Assembly (NCBI GenBank): GCA_031280965.1
Contig: JAITFZ010000030.1
Span: 1 to 64,000, forward strand
Source of the DNA: Oscillospiraceae bacterium
Lineage (GTDB): Bacteria; Bacillota; Clostridia; Oscillospirales; Ruminococcaceae
Direction of reading: 5' to 3'
Length of the DNA: 64,000 nucleotides
Made by a program: the position numbers and the translations under genes. The notes beneath the pieces are model-generated. The model searched no databases and was not told the origin of the DNA. It saw only the letters and a program-made list of their open reading frames with translations. Shown piece by piece: positions 1 to 7,214 of the stretch (position 1 is the first letter of the stretch; the number at the start of each line of letters is the position of its first letter).

Positions 1-247
1 CAACACAATCTGAAGCTTCCGATGATTCTAACATTTCATCGGAAGTTTCCTTTTTACTTTTATTGTCTTCAAAAACTTCTTCGTTATATTCTTGATTTTC
101 TTCATCATTCCCAATCAACCCCTCTTCTTGCCCTTTATCCACAGATTCAACAACGCCGCCCCCACCGGAATCCTCTCCCGCACACCCTGCAAGTAAAACA
201 ACAGACACAAGCGCAAGAATAAAGCACACCCAAGATTTATTTTTCAT
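1..247 (-). CDS. Lipoprotein, partial (C-terminus beyond left edge)
   Basis: This frame reads off the left edge of the window, so only the first 82 codons are seen. The N-terminus is a lysine-containing n-region, a hydrophobic stretch and a clear lipobox LLAGC, so the protein should be lipidated and anchored outside the membrane. The mature part starts with a Gly/Ser-rich stretch and is then strongly acidic (many Glu, Asp, Asn), as in a flexible tether. A GGAG ribosome site lies 9 bases before the ATG. The ATG shares one base with the stop of a possible 16-codon leader ORF. The functional domain lies outside the window, so no role can be assigned. Confidence 0.75.
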   Translation of the reverse strand, partial: MKNKSWVCFILALVSVVLLAGCAGEDSGGGGVVESVDKGQEEGLIGNDEENQEYNEEVFEDNKSKKETSDEMLESSEASDCV

Positions 248-297
248 TAAACATGTCTCCTTTTAAGTTCTTTAGATTCGAGTGAAACTTTTGCCAT
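247..297 (-). CDS. Possible 16-residue leader peptide ahead of the lipoprotein
   Basis: A short frame encodes MAKVSLESKELKRRHV. It has an AGAGGA-type ribosome site just upstream, and its TAA overlaps the lipoprotein ATG by one base (TAATG), the usual layout for translational coupling. It lies in the 5' leader made by the promoter at 330-358. The lipoprotein ribosome site lies inside this short frame. No family is recognised and chance cannot be excluded at this length. Confidence 0.3.
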   Translation of the reverse strand: MAKVSLESKELKRRHV

Positions 298-329
298 AAT
301 ATCCTCTAAAAAATAAATTTATTGACATT

Positions 330-358
330 ATTATAGCATTGTTTTCGGGCTGTTACAA
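330..358 (-). promoter_or_regulatory. Sigma-A-type promoter for the lipoprotein
   Basis: On the minus strand TTGTAA (358-353) and TATAAT (335-330) are separated by exactly 17 bases. Transcription would start near 323, giving a leader of about 75 nt that includes the 16-codon ORF. Confidence 0.6.
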
Positions 359-442
359 GACCGTTAACCCTTTCCGGCTCCCGCTTACTCCGCTTTTCCC
401 CCGTTCACTCCGTTTTTTGCAAAAAAGCTTACGTTTTTCTTA

Positions 443-1486
443 TTATCCTCCTCCTCCCCGTATTAATTTAACAAGCTCCGCCAGCATCATATTGTTCGCG
501 TGTTCATCGAATGCAAACACCAGCATAATCAACACAGGCACCGAAATAAAAAATAATCCGATTTTTTTTATGCCGTTGATTTCATTCCACGCATTTTCAA
601 TTTTATATCTTCTGATTACGGGAATTTTCATGAAAAAGGCGATAATTCCTATAATAATCAGCATCAATGCCGCGAATTGATAAATGTTTGAAAATGTGTT
701 TATAAGTTTGTTTTCCCACATCGTTATTTCTGTCAGCGAGGTCATGACAAGCAATCCCGCCGCTACCGCGTTTATAATCGCGTGAAGCACTGTTACAATA
801 AAAAGCGAGTTCGTCGCATAACGGATATAACCGAGCGCAAAACCTATTGCCGTCGTGTAAAACAGCATATACAGCGTACCGTGCATTAAACCGAACAAAA
901 CCGAGCTGATTATGATTGCAACGCCTGTACCGTACGGCTTCAGCGCATCATACATAATCCCCCTGCACAAAAATTCCTCAAACACGGGCGCAATTACAAC
1001 CAGCATGAACACCATCATTATTATATTTACTATATTATTTGACGGTTCAAGCGCGGTTGGCTGAAAAAACTCTTCCACCCCCGCCATTCTTTCCGTGAAT
1101 CTTGAAAGCAGCCAGGTCAATAACATTGTCAAAAGCGCGGTTCCGTAACCCAAACCATACACCGCCGGAAAAGTACCGAGTTTTTTAGCGAGGCGACCGG
1201 GCTTTTTGTAGAGCGCAACGATTTTATCACTGTAATAATCGAAGCTTTTAAAAAGTATGGCGGCGACAAGAAGCGGAACCATGTAAATCAGCATGACTAA
1301 AATAATGCCCTGCGATATATAAAACGCAGTTTCGCTGATTTCATCAAATAAACCGTGAATTAAACCCACGGTAAATCCGGCTGTAATCCTGCAAATATAA
1401 TACACGCACATAATGAAACCGAGCTTGGCGCAGACGGTTTTGTAAGAATGTCGTTTAGGTTTTTGGGTTATGATTAATTCATCCAT
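443..1486 (-). CDS. CPBP-family intramembrane metalloprotease
   Basis: This is a 347-residue polytopic membrane protein with the three motifs of the CPBP (CAAX protease and bacteriocin-processing, Abi) family: EEFLCR at 170-175 (EExxxR), FGLMH at 198-202, and HAIIN at 235-239 (HxxxN). These supply the glutamates and histidines of the membrane-embedded active site. At least seven hydrophobic segments are visible. Family members cleave or process peptides in the membrane or act in bacteriocin self-immunity; no bacteriocin gene is seen nearby, so the substrate is unknown. The C-terminus ends in four glycines. It is transcribed in the same direction as the methyltransferase upstream. Confidence 0.85.
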   Translation of the reverse strand: MDELIITQKPKRHSYKTVCAKLGFIMCVYYICRITAGFTVGLIHGLFDEISETAFYISQGIILVMLIYMVPLLVAAILFKSFDYYSDKIVALYKKPGRLAKKLGTFPAVYGLGYGTALLTMLLTWLLSRFTERMAGVEEFFQPTALEPSNNIVNIIMMVFMLVVIAPVFEEFLCRGIMYDALKPYGTGVAIIISSVLFGLMHGTLYMLFYTTAIGFALGYIRYATNSLFIVTVLHAIINAVAAGLLVMTSLTEITMWENKLINTFSNIYQFAALMLIIIGIIAFFMKIPVIRRYKIENAWNEINGIKKIGLFFISVPVLIMLVFAFDEHANNMMLAELVKLIRGGGG

Positions 1487-1553
1487 GTCGGAAAGTCCTT
1501 TTATGTTTTATCTTCGTGGGCAAGTACGATATTATGATTGTTATACAAACATC

Positions 1554-2285
1554 CTACATTTTAATCGCGGTGAACACTGCTTTTTCACTCAACTTACCTG
1601 CGGGTTTATCCGAAAGCCAGTCGTATATTTTTATATTCCCGAAGCCTGTCTTTTTAAGCATTTTTGTGATTTCCGTAAGTGAATACGCCGTTTCCAAAAT
1701 ATTTTCAGTATATCTTTTCCACGTTTTTCCGTCATCTGCGAAAACATCAAGCGTAATCTCAACTTTCCCTTCTTCGCAAAGCGAGTTCTGCCAGGCGCAA
1801 AAAAGGTTTTCCGACTCAATCACAAAGGTGTTTCCCGAAAGAATTTTCGTATGCTTATACAAAGTATTAACGTCAAAAACAAACATGCCGCCCTTATTCA
1901 TAAACAGTGAAACACGGGAGAACGCTTCCCGCAGGGCTTCTATGCCGGGCAGGTGATTAACTGCGTCAAGCGCGCAAATACAGCAGTCTATCGTTCCGAA
2001 GAGGTCAAGCTTTGTCATATCTTGACACAGATACTGAATCCCTCTGTGCGGCTTTTTCATAGCTTCGGACAGCATTTCGGGGGATATATCCGCGCCTATT
2101 ACATCGTAGCCGAGTTCGGCGAAATACCGCGAAAGCGATCCTGTTCCGCACGCCAAATCAAGCAGAATTCTGCTTTTTGAATCAGCGCTGTTTTTTTTCA
2201 GCAGTCTGTGGTAGAAGGCGCCGATTTCATTATAATCGGCTATCTGTAGTCTGTCATAAAAAACGGCGAGGTTGCTGTAACTCAT
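1554..2285 (-). CDS. Class I SAM-dependent methyltransferase
   Basis: The 243-residue protein has a Rossmann methyltransferase core. Motif I is LLDLACGTG at residues 41-49, followed by an acidic motif II (DVIGADIS), and CICALDAVNHL matches motif IV. It resembles the Methyltransf_25/YqeM-like group of small-molecule or tRNA methyltransferases, but the substrate cannot be read from the sequence. Its ATG overlaps the stop of the upstream YerC-like regulator gene by 4 bases, so the two are translationally coupled. Confidence 0.8.
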   Translation of the reverse strand: MSYSNLAVFYDRLQIADYNEIGAFYHRLLKKNSADSKSRILLDLACGTGSLSRYFAELGYDVIGADISPEMLSEAMKKPHRGIQYLCQDMTKLDLFGTIDCCICALDAVNHLPGIEALREAFSRVSLFMNKGGMFVFDVNTLYKHTKILSGNTFVIESENLFCAWQNSLCEEGKVEITLDVFADDGKTWKRYTENILETAYSLTEITKMLKKTGFGNIKIYDWLSDKPAGKLSEKAVFTAIKM

Positions 2286-2590
2286 TCCGGCAGTTCCGTG
2301 CCGCTCTCGGCAAGCCGACCGAATATTACCTTATAGCCGTCGTTGCCGTAATTAAGCGTACGGTTGACACGGCTGATTGTGGCGGTGCTTGCGCCGGTTT
2401 TTTCTACAATATAATTGTAAACATGCTTTTGGGTCAGCAGTTTTGCCACCTTTAACCTTTGCGCTATGGACTTGAGTTCCTGAACCGTGCATATATCCTC
2501 AAAAAAGTCGTAGCACTCTTCAAGGCTTTCAAGCTTCATAATCGCCTTGAATAAGAAATCCATGTTCCCGTCCTGCAATTTTCTGTTCAT
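2282..2590 (-). CDS. YerC/YecD-type TrpR-like DNA-binding protein
   Basis: The 102-residue all-helical protein matches the TrpR superfamily YerC/YecD group found widely in Firmicutes: an N-terminal helix pair (LFKAIMKLES, CYDFFEDICT) followed by the helix-turn-helix around QRLKVAKLL and TGASTATISRVNRTL. Family members are thought to act as transcriptional regulators, but the ligand is unknown. I chose ATG 2590 over an in-frame GTG at 2614, because the AAAGGA ribosome site lies between them. The 5' leader is about 120 nt and contains a sequence shared with the leader of the acetyltransferase gene at 30335-30889. Confidence 0.8.
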   Translation of the reverse strand: MNRKLQDGNMDFLFKAIMKLESLEECYDFFEDICTVQELKSIAQRLKVAKLLTQKHVYNYIVEKTGASTATISRVNRTLNYGNDGYKVIFGRLAESGTELPE

Positions 2591-2692
2591 ATTTTCATTA
2601 AGTCCTTTCTTCACCGACAGAGGATAGTTTCGTTTTAAAACGAAGCCAAAACGACATTTTTCCCATTTCGGTTGTATTTTATTCCAACCTTA
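2591..2692 (-). repeat. Leader element, copy A (5' UTR of yerC-like gene)
   Basis: The block 2648-2692 is 39/45 identical, without gaps, to 30929-30973. All six differences are transitions. The block just before the start codon (2591-2610) is 18/20 identical to 30892-30911. On the minus strand the element can form a GGTTG/CAACC hairpin with a 10-base AT-rich loop, then a small AAAA-TGTCG-TTTT hairpin. It lies downstream of the promoter at 2721-2749, so it would be transcribed. Confidence 0.6.
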
Positions 2693-2720
2693 ATGTCCTC
2701 CGCATAATAATTCCTCTACT

Positions 2721-2749
2721 ATATTAACACATTAAAGTAAAAAAGTCAA
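2721..2749 (-). promoter_or_regulatory. Promoter for yerC-like gene and methyltransferase
   Basis: TTGACT (2749-2744) and TAATAT (2726-2721) on the minus strand are separated by 17 bases. The -35 box is back to back with that of the tatD promoter, and together they form the 13-base palindrome GTCAACTGTTGAC (2745-2757). Confidence 0.6.
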
Positions 2750-2752
2750 CTG

Positions 2753-2781
2753 TTGACGGGGCGGCAAGTTTATGTTACAAT
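2753..2781 (+). promoter_or_regulatory. Promoter for tatD, giving a leaderless transcript
   Basis: TTGACG (2753-2758), a 17-base spacer and TACAAT (2776-2781). The base 7 nt after the -10 box is the A of the tatD ATG (2788), and no ribosome-binding sequence lies between, which points to leaderless initiation. Confidence 0.6.
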
Positions 2782-2787
2782 ATAAAT

Positions 2788-3591
2788 ATGATTAAACTTT
2801 TTGACACACACACGCATTATGACGACTCCGCTTACGAAGATGACCGCGACGAGTTAATCACCCGTCTGCTTAACGGCAATGTCGCAGGTTTTATTGCGGT
2901 TGGCTGTACTTTGGAGCGCAGTGAAAAAGCTGTTCGTCTCGCCGAAAAATACCCGCCGGCTTACGCCGCTGTCGGTATTCACCCGCAGGATGTATATAAT
3001 CTGCCGCCGAACTATCTGCAAATTCTTGAAAAATTCGCCGAATCCGAAAAAGTTGTAGCACTTGGTGAAATTGGCTTGGAGTATTTCCGGAAATATGACA
3101 AAACACAGCAAAATAAAATCTTCCGCGAACAGCTTGAACTCGCGCAAAGTTTGAATTTGCCCGTGATTATACACAGCCGCGAAGCTTTCTCTGATACGCT
3201 TGAATTTCTGCGCGAATATACTCTGAAGGGCTTAAAATTCGTTTGTCATTGCTTTTCCGAAGACAGCGAAGCGGTACTTAGCTTAGCGGAACTCGGGGTT
3301 TACGTCAGTTTTACGGGTGCGATTGCTTTTGAAAAAAACACAGAAAAGGCGGTAAACGCCTGCAAAAACGTTCCGCTTGAACTATTATTGCTCGAAACCG
3401 ACTGCCCTTATCTCGCGCCTCCGCCATTTCGCGGAAAGCGTTGTGACAGCAGCATGGCATGGTATACGGCACAGAAAATCGCGCAGATTAAAAAACGTAC
3501 AACAGACGAAATTGTGGAAATCTGCAATGATAATGCGATGAGATTTTTTATGAAAGGACATAATCATGGAACCCGACCGGCAGAAACCTAA
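2788..3591 (+). CDS. tatD: TatD-family metal-dependent hydrolase (DNase)
   Basis: The 267-residue protein has the whole TatD metal-binding set on a TIM barrel: DTHTH with H8 and H10, E94 in ALGEIGLEYF, H129 in PVIIHS, H154 in CHCFSE, and D205 in ETDCPYLAP. Family members are cytoplasmic 3'-5' DNases or RNases that act in DNA repair and RNA quality control. Length is normal. Its last 26 bases overlap the corC-like gene, so the pair is co-transcribed. The start has no visible ribosome site and coincides with the predicted transcription start. Confidence 0.92.
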   Translation: MIKLFDTHTHYDDSAYEDDRDELITRLLNGNVAGFIAVGCTLERSEKAVRLAEKYPPAYAAVGIHPQDVYNLPPNYLQILEKFAESEKVVALGEIGLEYFRKYDKTQQNKIFREQLELAQSLNLPVIIHSREAFSDTLEFLREYTLKGLKFVCHCFSEDSEAVLSLAELGVYVSFTGAIAFEKNTEKAVNACKNVPLELLLLETDCPYLAPPPFRGKRCDSSMAWYTAQKIAQIKKRTTDEIVEICNDNAMRFFMKGHNHGTRPAET

Positions 3592-4507
3592 GAAAGCGGC
3601 AAAAATATTTTTTGCGCCTTTAATCGGACTTAATTGGCTTCTCGCCGCGCTTTTAGAGAAAGCGCTCGGCGAGGATTACGGCGGCGGCGTCACCGGAGAC
3701 GACATTCTCAGGGTGGTGGATGCCGGCGAGGAAAGCGGCGCCATTGAGGAAGATTCCGCCGAGATGATAAGCAATGTTTTCGAGTTTGATGAAATGAAAG
3801 TGAGCGATGTTATGACCCACCGCGTCAACATTGTCGGTGTTGAGGCGGGGACGAAGCTTGACGACATTATCTACATCGCGCTCGACGAGGGCTTCTCGCG
3901 TATTCCTGTTTATAAGGGCAGTATTGACAAAATTATCGGTATAATTATAGTAAAAGACCTGCTTTGCCTTGTCGGCGGGGACAGACACCTTAACTTCGGC
4001 ATAAACGATTTCCTGCGTGAGGTAATCTTTATTCCCGAATCCTGCCCCTGCCGCGATGCATTCAACGAGCTGACCGCTAAGAAAACCGGTATGGCGGTGG
4101 TGGTTGACGAATACGGCGGAACTGCGGGGATTCTGACGCTTGAGGATTTAATCGAAGCCGTCATGGGCAACATTCAGGACGAGTATGACGAGGAAGAAGA
4201 CGAAATCACCGCTATCGGTAAGGAGAAGTACGAAATCGGCGGCGAAACCGACCCCGAAGATGTATTGGAGCTTTTCGGGTACGAACTGCCCGAAGACCAC
4301 GAGTATGATACAATCGCGGGCTTTGTGGCAGATTTGCTGGGTTATATTCCCGAAGAAGCGGACTTGCCGGTTACTGTGGATTATGAAGATGTGAAGTTTG
4401 TTGTGGTTGAAGCCGAGGATAATTTCATAACTAAAATAAAGGCGATTAGGCATGAGAAGCAGGAAACAGAAAAACCGCCTAAAGAGAAAGAAAAAAAGGA
4501 AAAATAG
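3566..4507 (+). CDS. CorC/HlyC-like protein: CBS pair plus CorC_HlyC domain, without DUF21
   Basis: The 313-residue protein starts with a short hydrophobic segment (about residues 15-33), then an acidic linker, a CBS-domain pair (about 70-195, with motifs DVMTHRV, SRIPVYKGS and VVVDEYGGTAGILTLEDL) and a C-terminal CorC_HlyC domain (about 215-300). The very charged tail is rich in Lys and Glu. Most Gram-positive relatives carry a four-helix DUF21/CNNM membrane domain in front; this one lacks it and resembles E. coli CorC, linked to magnesium/cobalt efflux. CBS domains probably bind adenine nucleotides. The gene overlaps tatD and ends at the terminator at 4546-4595. Confidence 0.85.
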   Translation: MEPDRQKPKKAAKIFFAPLIGLNWLLAALLEKALGEDYGGGVTGDDILRVVDAGEESGAIEEDSAEMISNVFEFDEMKVSDVMTHRVNIVGVEAGTKLDDIIYIALDEGFSRIPVYKGSIDKIIGIIIVKDLLCLVGGDRHLNFGINDFLREVIFIPESCPCRDAFNELTAKKTGMAVVVDEYGGTAGILTLEDLIEAVMGNIQDEYDEEEDEITAIGKEKYEIGGETDPEDVLELFGYELPEDHEYDTIAGFVADLLGYIPEEADLPVTVDYEDVKFVVVEAEDNFITKIKAIRHEKQETEKPPKEKEKKEK

Positions 4508-4545
4508 GAGAAAAAACAAGGACAATTAGCCGCCCTTACGTAATA

Positions 4546-4595
4546 ATTTTAAGAAAAACGGCGTAACTGTGAAGTTACGCCGTTTTTCTTAAAAT
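4546..4595. terminator. Strong bidirectional terminator
   Basis: A 22-bp perfect stem (4546-4567 with 4574-4595) closes a 6-base TGTGAA loop. Its core is GGCGTAAC/GTTACGCC flanked by A-runs on one side and T-runs on the other, so it works on both strands. It separates the converging corC-like (plus) and ThyX-like (minus) genes. Confidence 0.9.
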
Positions 4596-4614
4596 ATTAT
4601 TATGAGAACCGCTT

Positions 4615-5178
4615 TTAATCCCCGCCCGTAATTAGCTCCTTAGCATACGGCAATGTTTCCACCCACCCGCAAAACTCCTGCCATTCCGGCAATCTGTGGG
4701 TTTTGCGCTGTGAATAAACTGTCTTTAAGCACCTGTAATTCGTAGTCATTCTCGCCGTCAGCTTAAACCCGCAGGGATTACTGTAAAGCAGTCTTAGATA
4801 ATCCTCGGAATCCTTAGTTTCATTATAGCGGTTTTTAAGCTCGTGCATAATTGCGATAATCCGCTCATCAACATAGTTGCAGTACTGCTTGTCAAGGTCA
4901 AACTTGGAAATCCTGTGCATGGTTGACTGGCTTGACACAAATTCAAGAAAGCGATACCGCTCCGCTTCCGTCCAGCACTTTACGGTCAGCGTCAGGTCAA
5001 AATTAACGCGAATCCCCGTCAGGAACTGGTCGTGACCCTCGCCTTTGGGGGAGAGTGCTAATTTTTTAACTGTTTCGGTAATGTCGCCGTTGAGCATATC
5101 TATGTCGATTGACATTGGGTACTTGCTCGCTTTTATTGACTTTTCGAGGTCATAAACCTCATAATTTGAAACTACCAT
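4615..5178 (-). CDS. Conserved protein resembling ThyX but lacking its signature
   Basis: This 187-residue protein has segments that recall FAD-dependent thymidylate synthase ThyX in order and spacing: GHDQFLTGIRVNFDL (where ThyX has an HGSPFEH-like stretch), then ERYRFLEFVSSQSTMHR (where ThyX has RHRxxSxNE), then TTNYRCLKTVYSQRKTHRL and a C-terminal WVETLP. The RHRxxS triad is absent, so ThyX activity is unlikely. I believe such proteins occur in Clostridia and their phages. It has a good GGAG ribosome site. The fold assignment is tentative; structure prediction would decide it. Confidence 0.5.
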   Translation of the reverse strand: MVVSNYEVYDLEKSIKASKYPMSIDIDMLNGDITETVKKLALSPKGEGHDQFLTGIRVNFDLTLTVKCWTEAERYRFLEFVSSQSTMHRISKFDLDKQYCNYVDERIIAIMHELKNRYNETKDSEDYLRLLYSNPCGFKLTARMTTNYRCLKTVYSQRKTHRLPEWQEFCGWVETLPYAKELITGGD

Positions 5179-5235
5179 TATGTACTCCTTATAATATAGA
5201 AAGTGATTATGTTTAATGACACGCCAAAAATCAAA

Positions 5236-5538
5236 TCAATAGCTTTTTTCAATAGTAAAATAATTAACTTTGCAACTGTTATGGTTAATGAAAGAGTAAA
5301 ACTTTTCAGCCAATTCGCCTGCATTACCCGATTCAGCTTCAAAATTTTTAACATCTTCCATTGTTTCAAAAGTTAAAAAGTCCGCCCACATATCGCCGTC
5401 AGAAAGCTGTTGCCATGAAATATAACCTTTCTGCTTCGAGATGTACTCATTATTTAACTTTTCTGCCGCTTGTAAAAAATCTGATACAGATGCTCTTTTT
5501 TTAAGATTAAAAGAACAGTAAAAAACAGCATTAGACAT
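5236..5538 (-). CDS. Small dimeric alpha/beta-barrel (ABM-like) protein
   Basis: The 100-residue protein starts MSNAVFYCSFNLKKR and fits the antibiotic-biosynthesis-monooxygenase-like or stress-responsive dimeric alpha/beta-barrel pattern: beta strand, helix (SDFLQAAEKLNNEY), strands with GYISWQQLSDGDMWADFLTFETMED, helix (FYSFIN). I chose ATG 5538 because AAAGGAAA lies 11 bases upstream; a longer frame to 5643 would overlap the carboxypeptidase gene. Members include monooxygenases, heme-degrading enzymes and proteins of unknown function. The role here is unknown. Confidence 0.6.
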   Translation of the reverse strand: MSNAVFYCSFNLKKRASVSDFLQAAEKLNNEYISKQKGYISWQQLSDGDMWADFLTFETMEDVKNFEAESGNAGELAEKFYSFINHNSCKVNYFTIEKSY

Positions 5539-5570
5539 AATAAAATATTTCCTTTCAAAAACAATATAAT

Positions 5571-6713
5571 CTAAAATAAACTTCTCCGCCAAAACTGCAC
5601 AAACCCTGCCGCGAGCGTTAGCTTTTCCGTTGGTGACTCGCAAGCCTCGGCGGTAACTAAGGGTACAGTTTTAAGTAGCCTGCCGTCATAATAAAGCTCC
5701 AGCAACCCCACCTGCTCACCCTCGTTGAAACCTGCGTAAATAAAAGGTATAATCGCCGTCCTGATTTCTACGAGCCGCATTTCTTCGTCAGTCAGCGGAA
5801 GCACAGGTATTTCTGCGAGCTTTACAGCCGCTCTGTCTCTTTCGCCGCCTGCGATATTTACATAAAAATCGGACAAATCATAGTCTACGGACTGGCTTTT
5901 TACAACTGAAAAGCCGTAATCAAACATTTTTATATGGTCATTCCAGTCATCATGGGCGCTTAGTGTAACGGTGATGAGTGTTATGCCGTTTCTACGCGCC
6001 GCCGACACAAGGCATCGCCTTGCGTTGTCGGTGAAGCCTGTCTTGGTACCGATTGTACCTTCATACATGTAAAGTAATTTATTATTGTTATAAAGCCATC
6101 TCGGAAACGGCGGGTTTCCGAATTCTACCCGAAGCGCCTGCTCAGATGTCAGTGCCGCGAACTCGCTGTTCTTCATAACATAAGCCGTAAGAAGCGCAAG
6201 GTCGTATGCTGTAGAATAATGTCCGCTTGCGTCTAAACCCGAAGGATTGGCGAAGCGGGTGTCCTTCATGCCGAGTTGTTCGGCCCGCTCGTTCATAAGC
6301 TTTACGAATTCGGGTATGCTTCCGGAGACATTGACCGCCGCCGCCTGTGATGCGTCGTTGCCCGAAGGCAGAAGCATTCCTGCGGCAAGCACCCGCCTTG
6401 TGACTATATCGCCCTCCCGAAGCCCCATTGACGAGCCTTCAACGCGAATCGCCATGCTGTCAACCGTGAAACGGCGGTCAAGGTTTCCGGCTTCAAGAGT
6501 TAAAAGAGCGGACATGATTTTGGTGGTGCTTGCCATTGCGCGGCGCTCAAGCGGGTTCTTCTCAAAAACGACAGTACCTGTATCCGCGTTAATAACAATT
6601 GCGGAATGAGCGGAAACGACCGGCTGTTCTTCCTCTGCCGCCTGAACGGCACAAACCGGCGTAAAAGTTAAAATCAGAATTAAAGCAAGCATAGTTACAA
6701 CAGTCTTTCTCAC
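5571..6713 (-). CDS. D-alanyl-D-alanine carboxypeptidase (S11, DacB/DacF type)
   Basis: The exported penicillin-binding protein has an N-terminal signal peptide ending at VQA|AEEEQ. With the GTG start it is 380 residues. The S11 active site is complete: STTK at 62-65, SGN at 117-119 and KTG at 224-226. A C-terminal beta-rich PBP5_C-like region follows. It trims the terminal D-Ala from peptidoglycan stem peptides and so limits cross-linking, during growth or in the spore cortex. Its closeness to scpA/scpB, gerW and spmA/spmB recalls the Bacillus dacB region and favours a sporulation role. GTG 6713 has AAAGGA 12 bases upstream; ATG 6755 is possible but has no ribosome site. Confidence 0.88.
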   Translation of the reverse strand: MRKTVVTMLALILILTFTPVCAVQAAEEEQPVVSAHSAIVINADTGTVVFEKNPLERRAMASTTKIMSALLTLEAGNLDRRFTVDSMAIRVEGSSMGLREGDIVTRRVLAAGMLLPSGNDASQAAAVNVSGSIPEFVKLMNERAEQLGMKDTRFANPSGLDASGHYSTAYDLALLTAYVMKNSEFAALTSEQALRVEFGNPPFPRWLYNNNKLLYMYEGTIGTKTGFTDNARRCLVSAARRNGITLITVTLSAHDDWNDHIKMFDYGFSVVKSQSVDYDLSDFYVNIAGGERDRAAVKLAEIPVLPLTDEEMRLVEIRTAIIPFIYAGFNEGEQVGLLELYYDGRLLKTVPLVTAEACESPTEKLTLAAGFVQFWRRSLF

Positions 6714-6782
6714 AATTCGGGACATTCCTTTCGGATAATAAATAGTTAGTCCCATTTTATGCAGAAAGAGCCCTGTACATGT

Positions 6783-7175
6783 TTATTCTTCTCTTTCTTC
6801 TTTTTCCTCTTTGTTTTTGCCGAAAATATCCCGAACTTTGTTAATCAGGTCAGGCACTCCGGTAATCAGCCCGTCTATGAAGCTGTTATCACCGCCGACC
6901 TCAAGCAGCTTTACATCGCCGTCAGCCTTTACAACGATGAACGCCTGCGGTTTAATCGTCACACCCGCGCCCGAACCGCCCGCAAAAACTTCATTCGGTG
7001 CTTTCGCCGGAATATCCGAACCGCCCGAAACAAAGCCGAACGTTACCTTTGAAATCGGGATTATAAGCGTACCGTCGGGCGCTGTAATCGGGTCGCCGAT
7101 AATCGCGTTGACATCGACTAAGTCGCGTATTTTCTCCATCGAAGAGCTGAGAAGCCCTTTTAAATTATCCGCCAT
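6783..7175 (-). CDS. gerW: GerW/YtfJ-family spore protein
   Basis: The 130-residue protein matches the whole GerW (YtfJ) family: an N-terminal helix (LLSSSMEKIRDLVDVNAIIGDP), the beta motif TLIIPISKVTFGFVSGG, a Gly-rich loop FAGGSGAGVTIKP, and then FIVV. The tail is very charged (Lys and Glu). In Bacillus GerW is a sporulation protein needed for normal germination with some nutrients. It lies between the carboxypeptidase and DUF2953 genes in a sporulation-linked cluster. ATG 7175 has an AAAGGA site 10 bases upstream. Confidence 0.9.
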   Translation of the reverse strand: MADNLKGLLSSSMEKIRDLVDVNAIIGDPITAPDGTLIIPISKVTFGFVSGGSDIPAKAPNEVFAGGSGAGVTIKPQAFIVVKADGDVKLLEVGGDNSFIDGLITGVPDLINKVRDIFGKNKEEKEEREE

Positions 7176-7214
7176 ATTTTAATAAGTCCTTTCGTTGCCT
7201 TTATTATCATAGAT

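Noticed and set aside
1516-1956. Plus-strand open frame of 146 codons
   Set aside because: It runs antisense to the methyltransferase gene, whose motifs and coupling to the upstream gene are clear; no ribosome site or family is visible.
5539-5643. Longer N-terminus for the ABM-like protein
   Set aside because: It overlaps the carboxypeptidase gene and is out of keeping with the family; the AAAGGAAA site supports ATG 5538.
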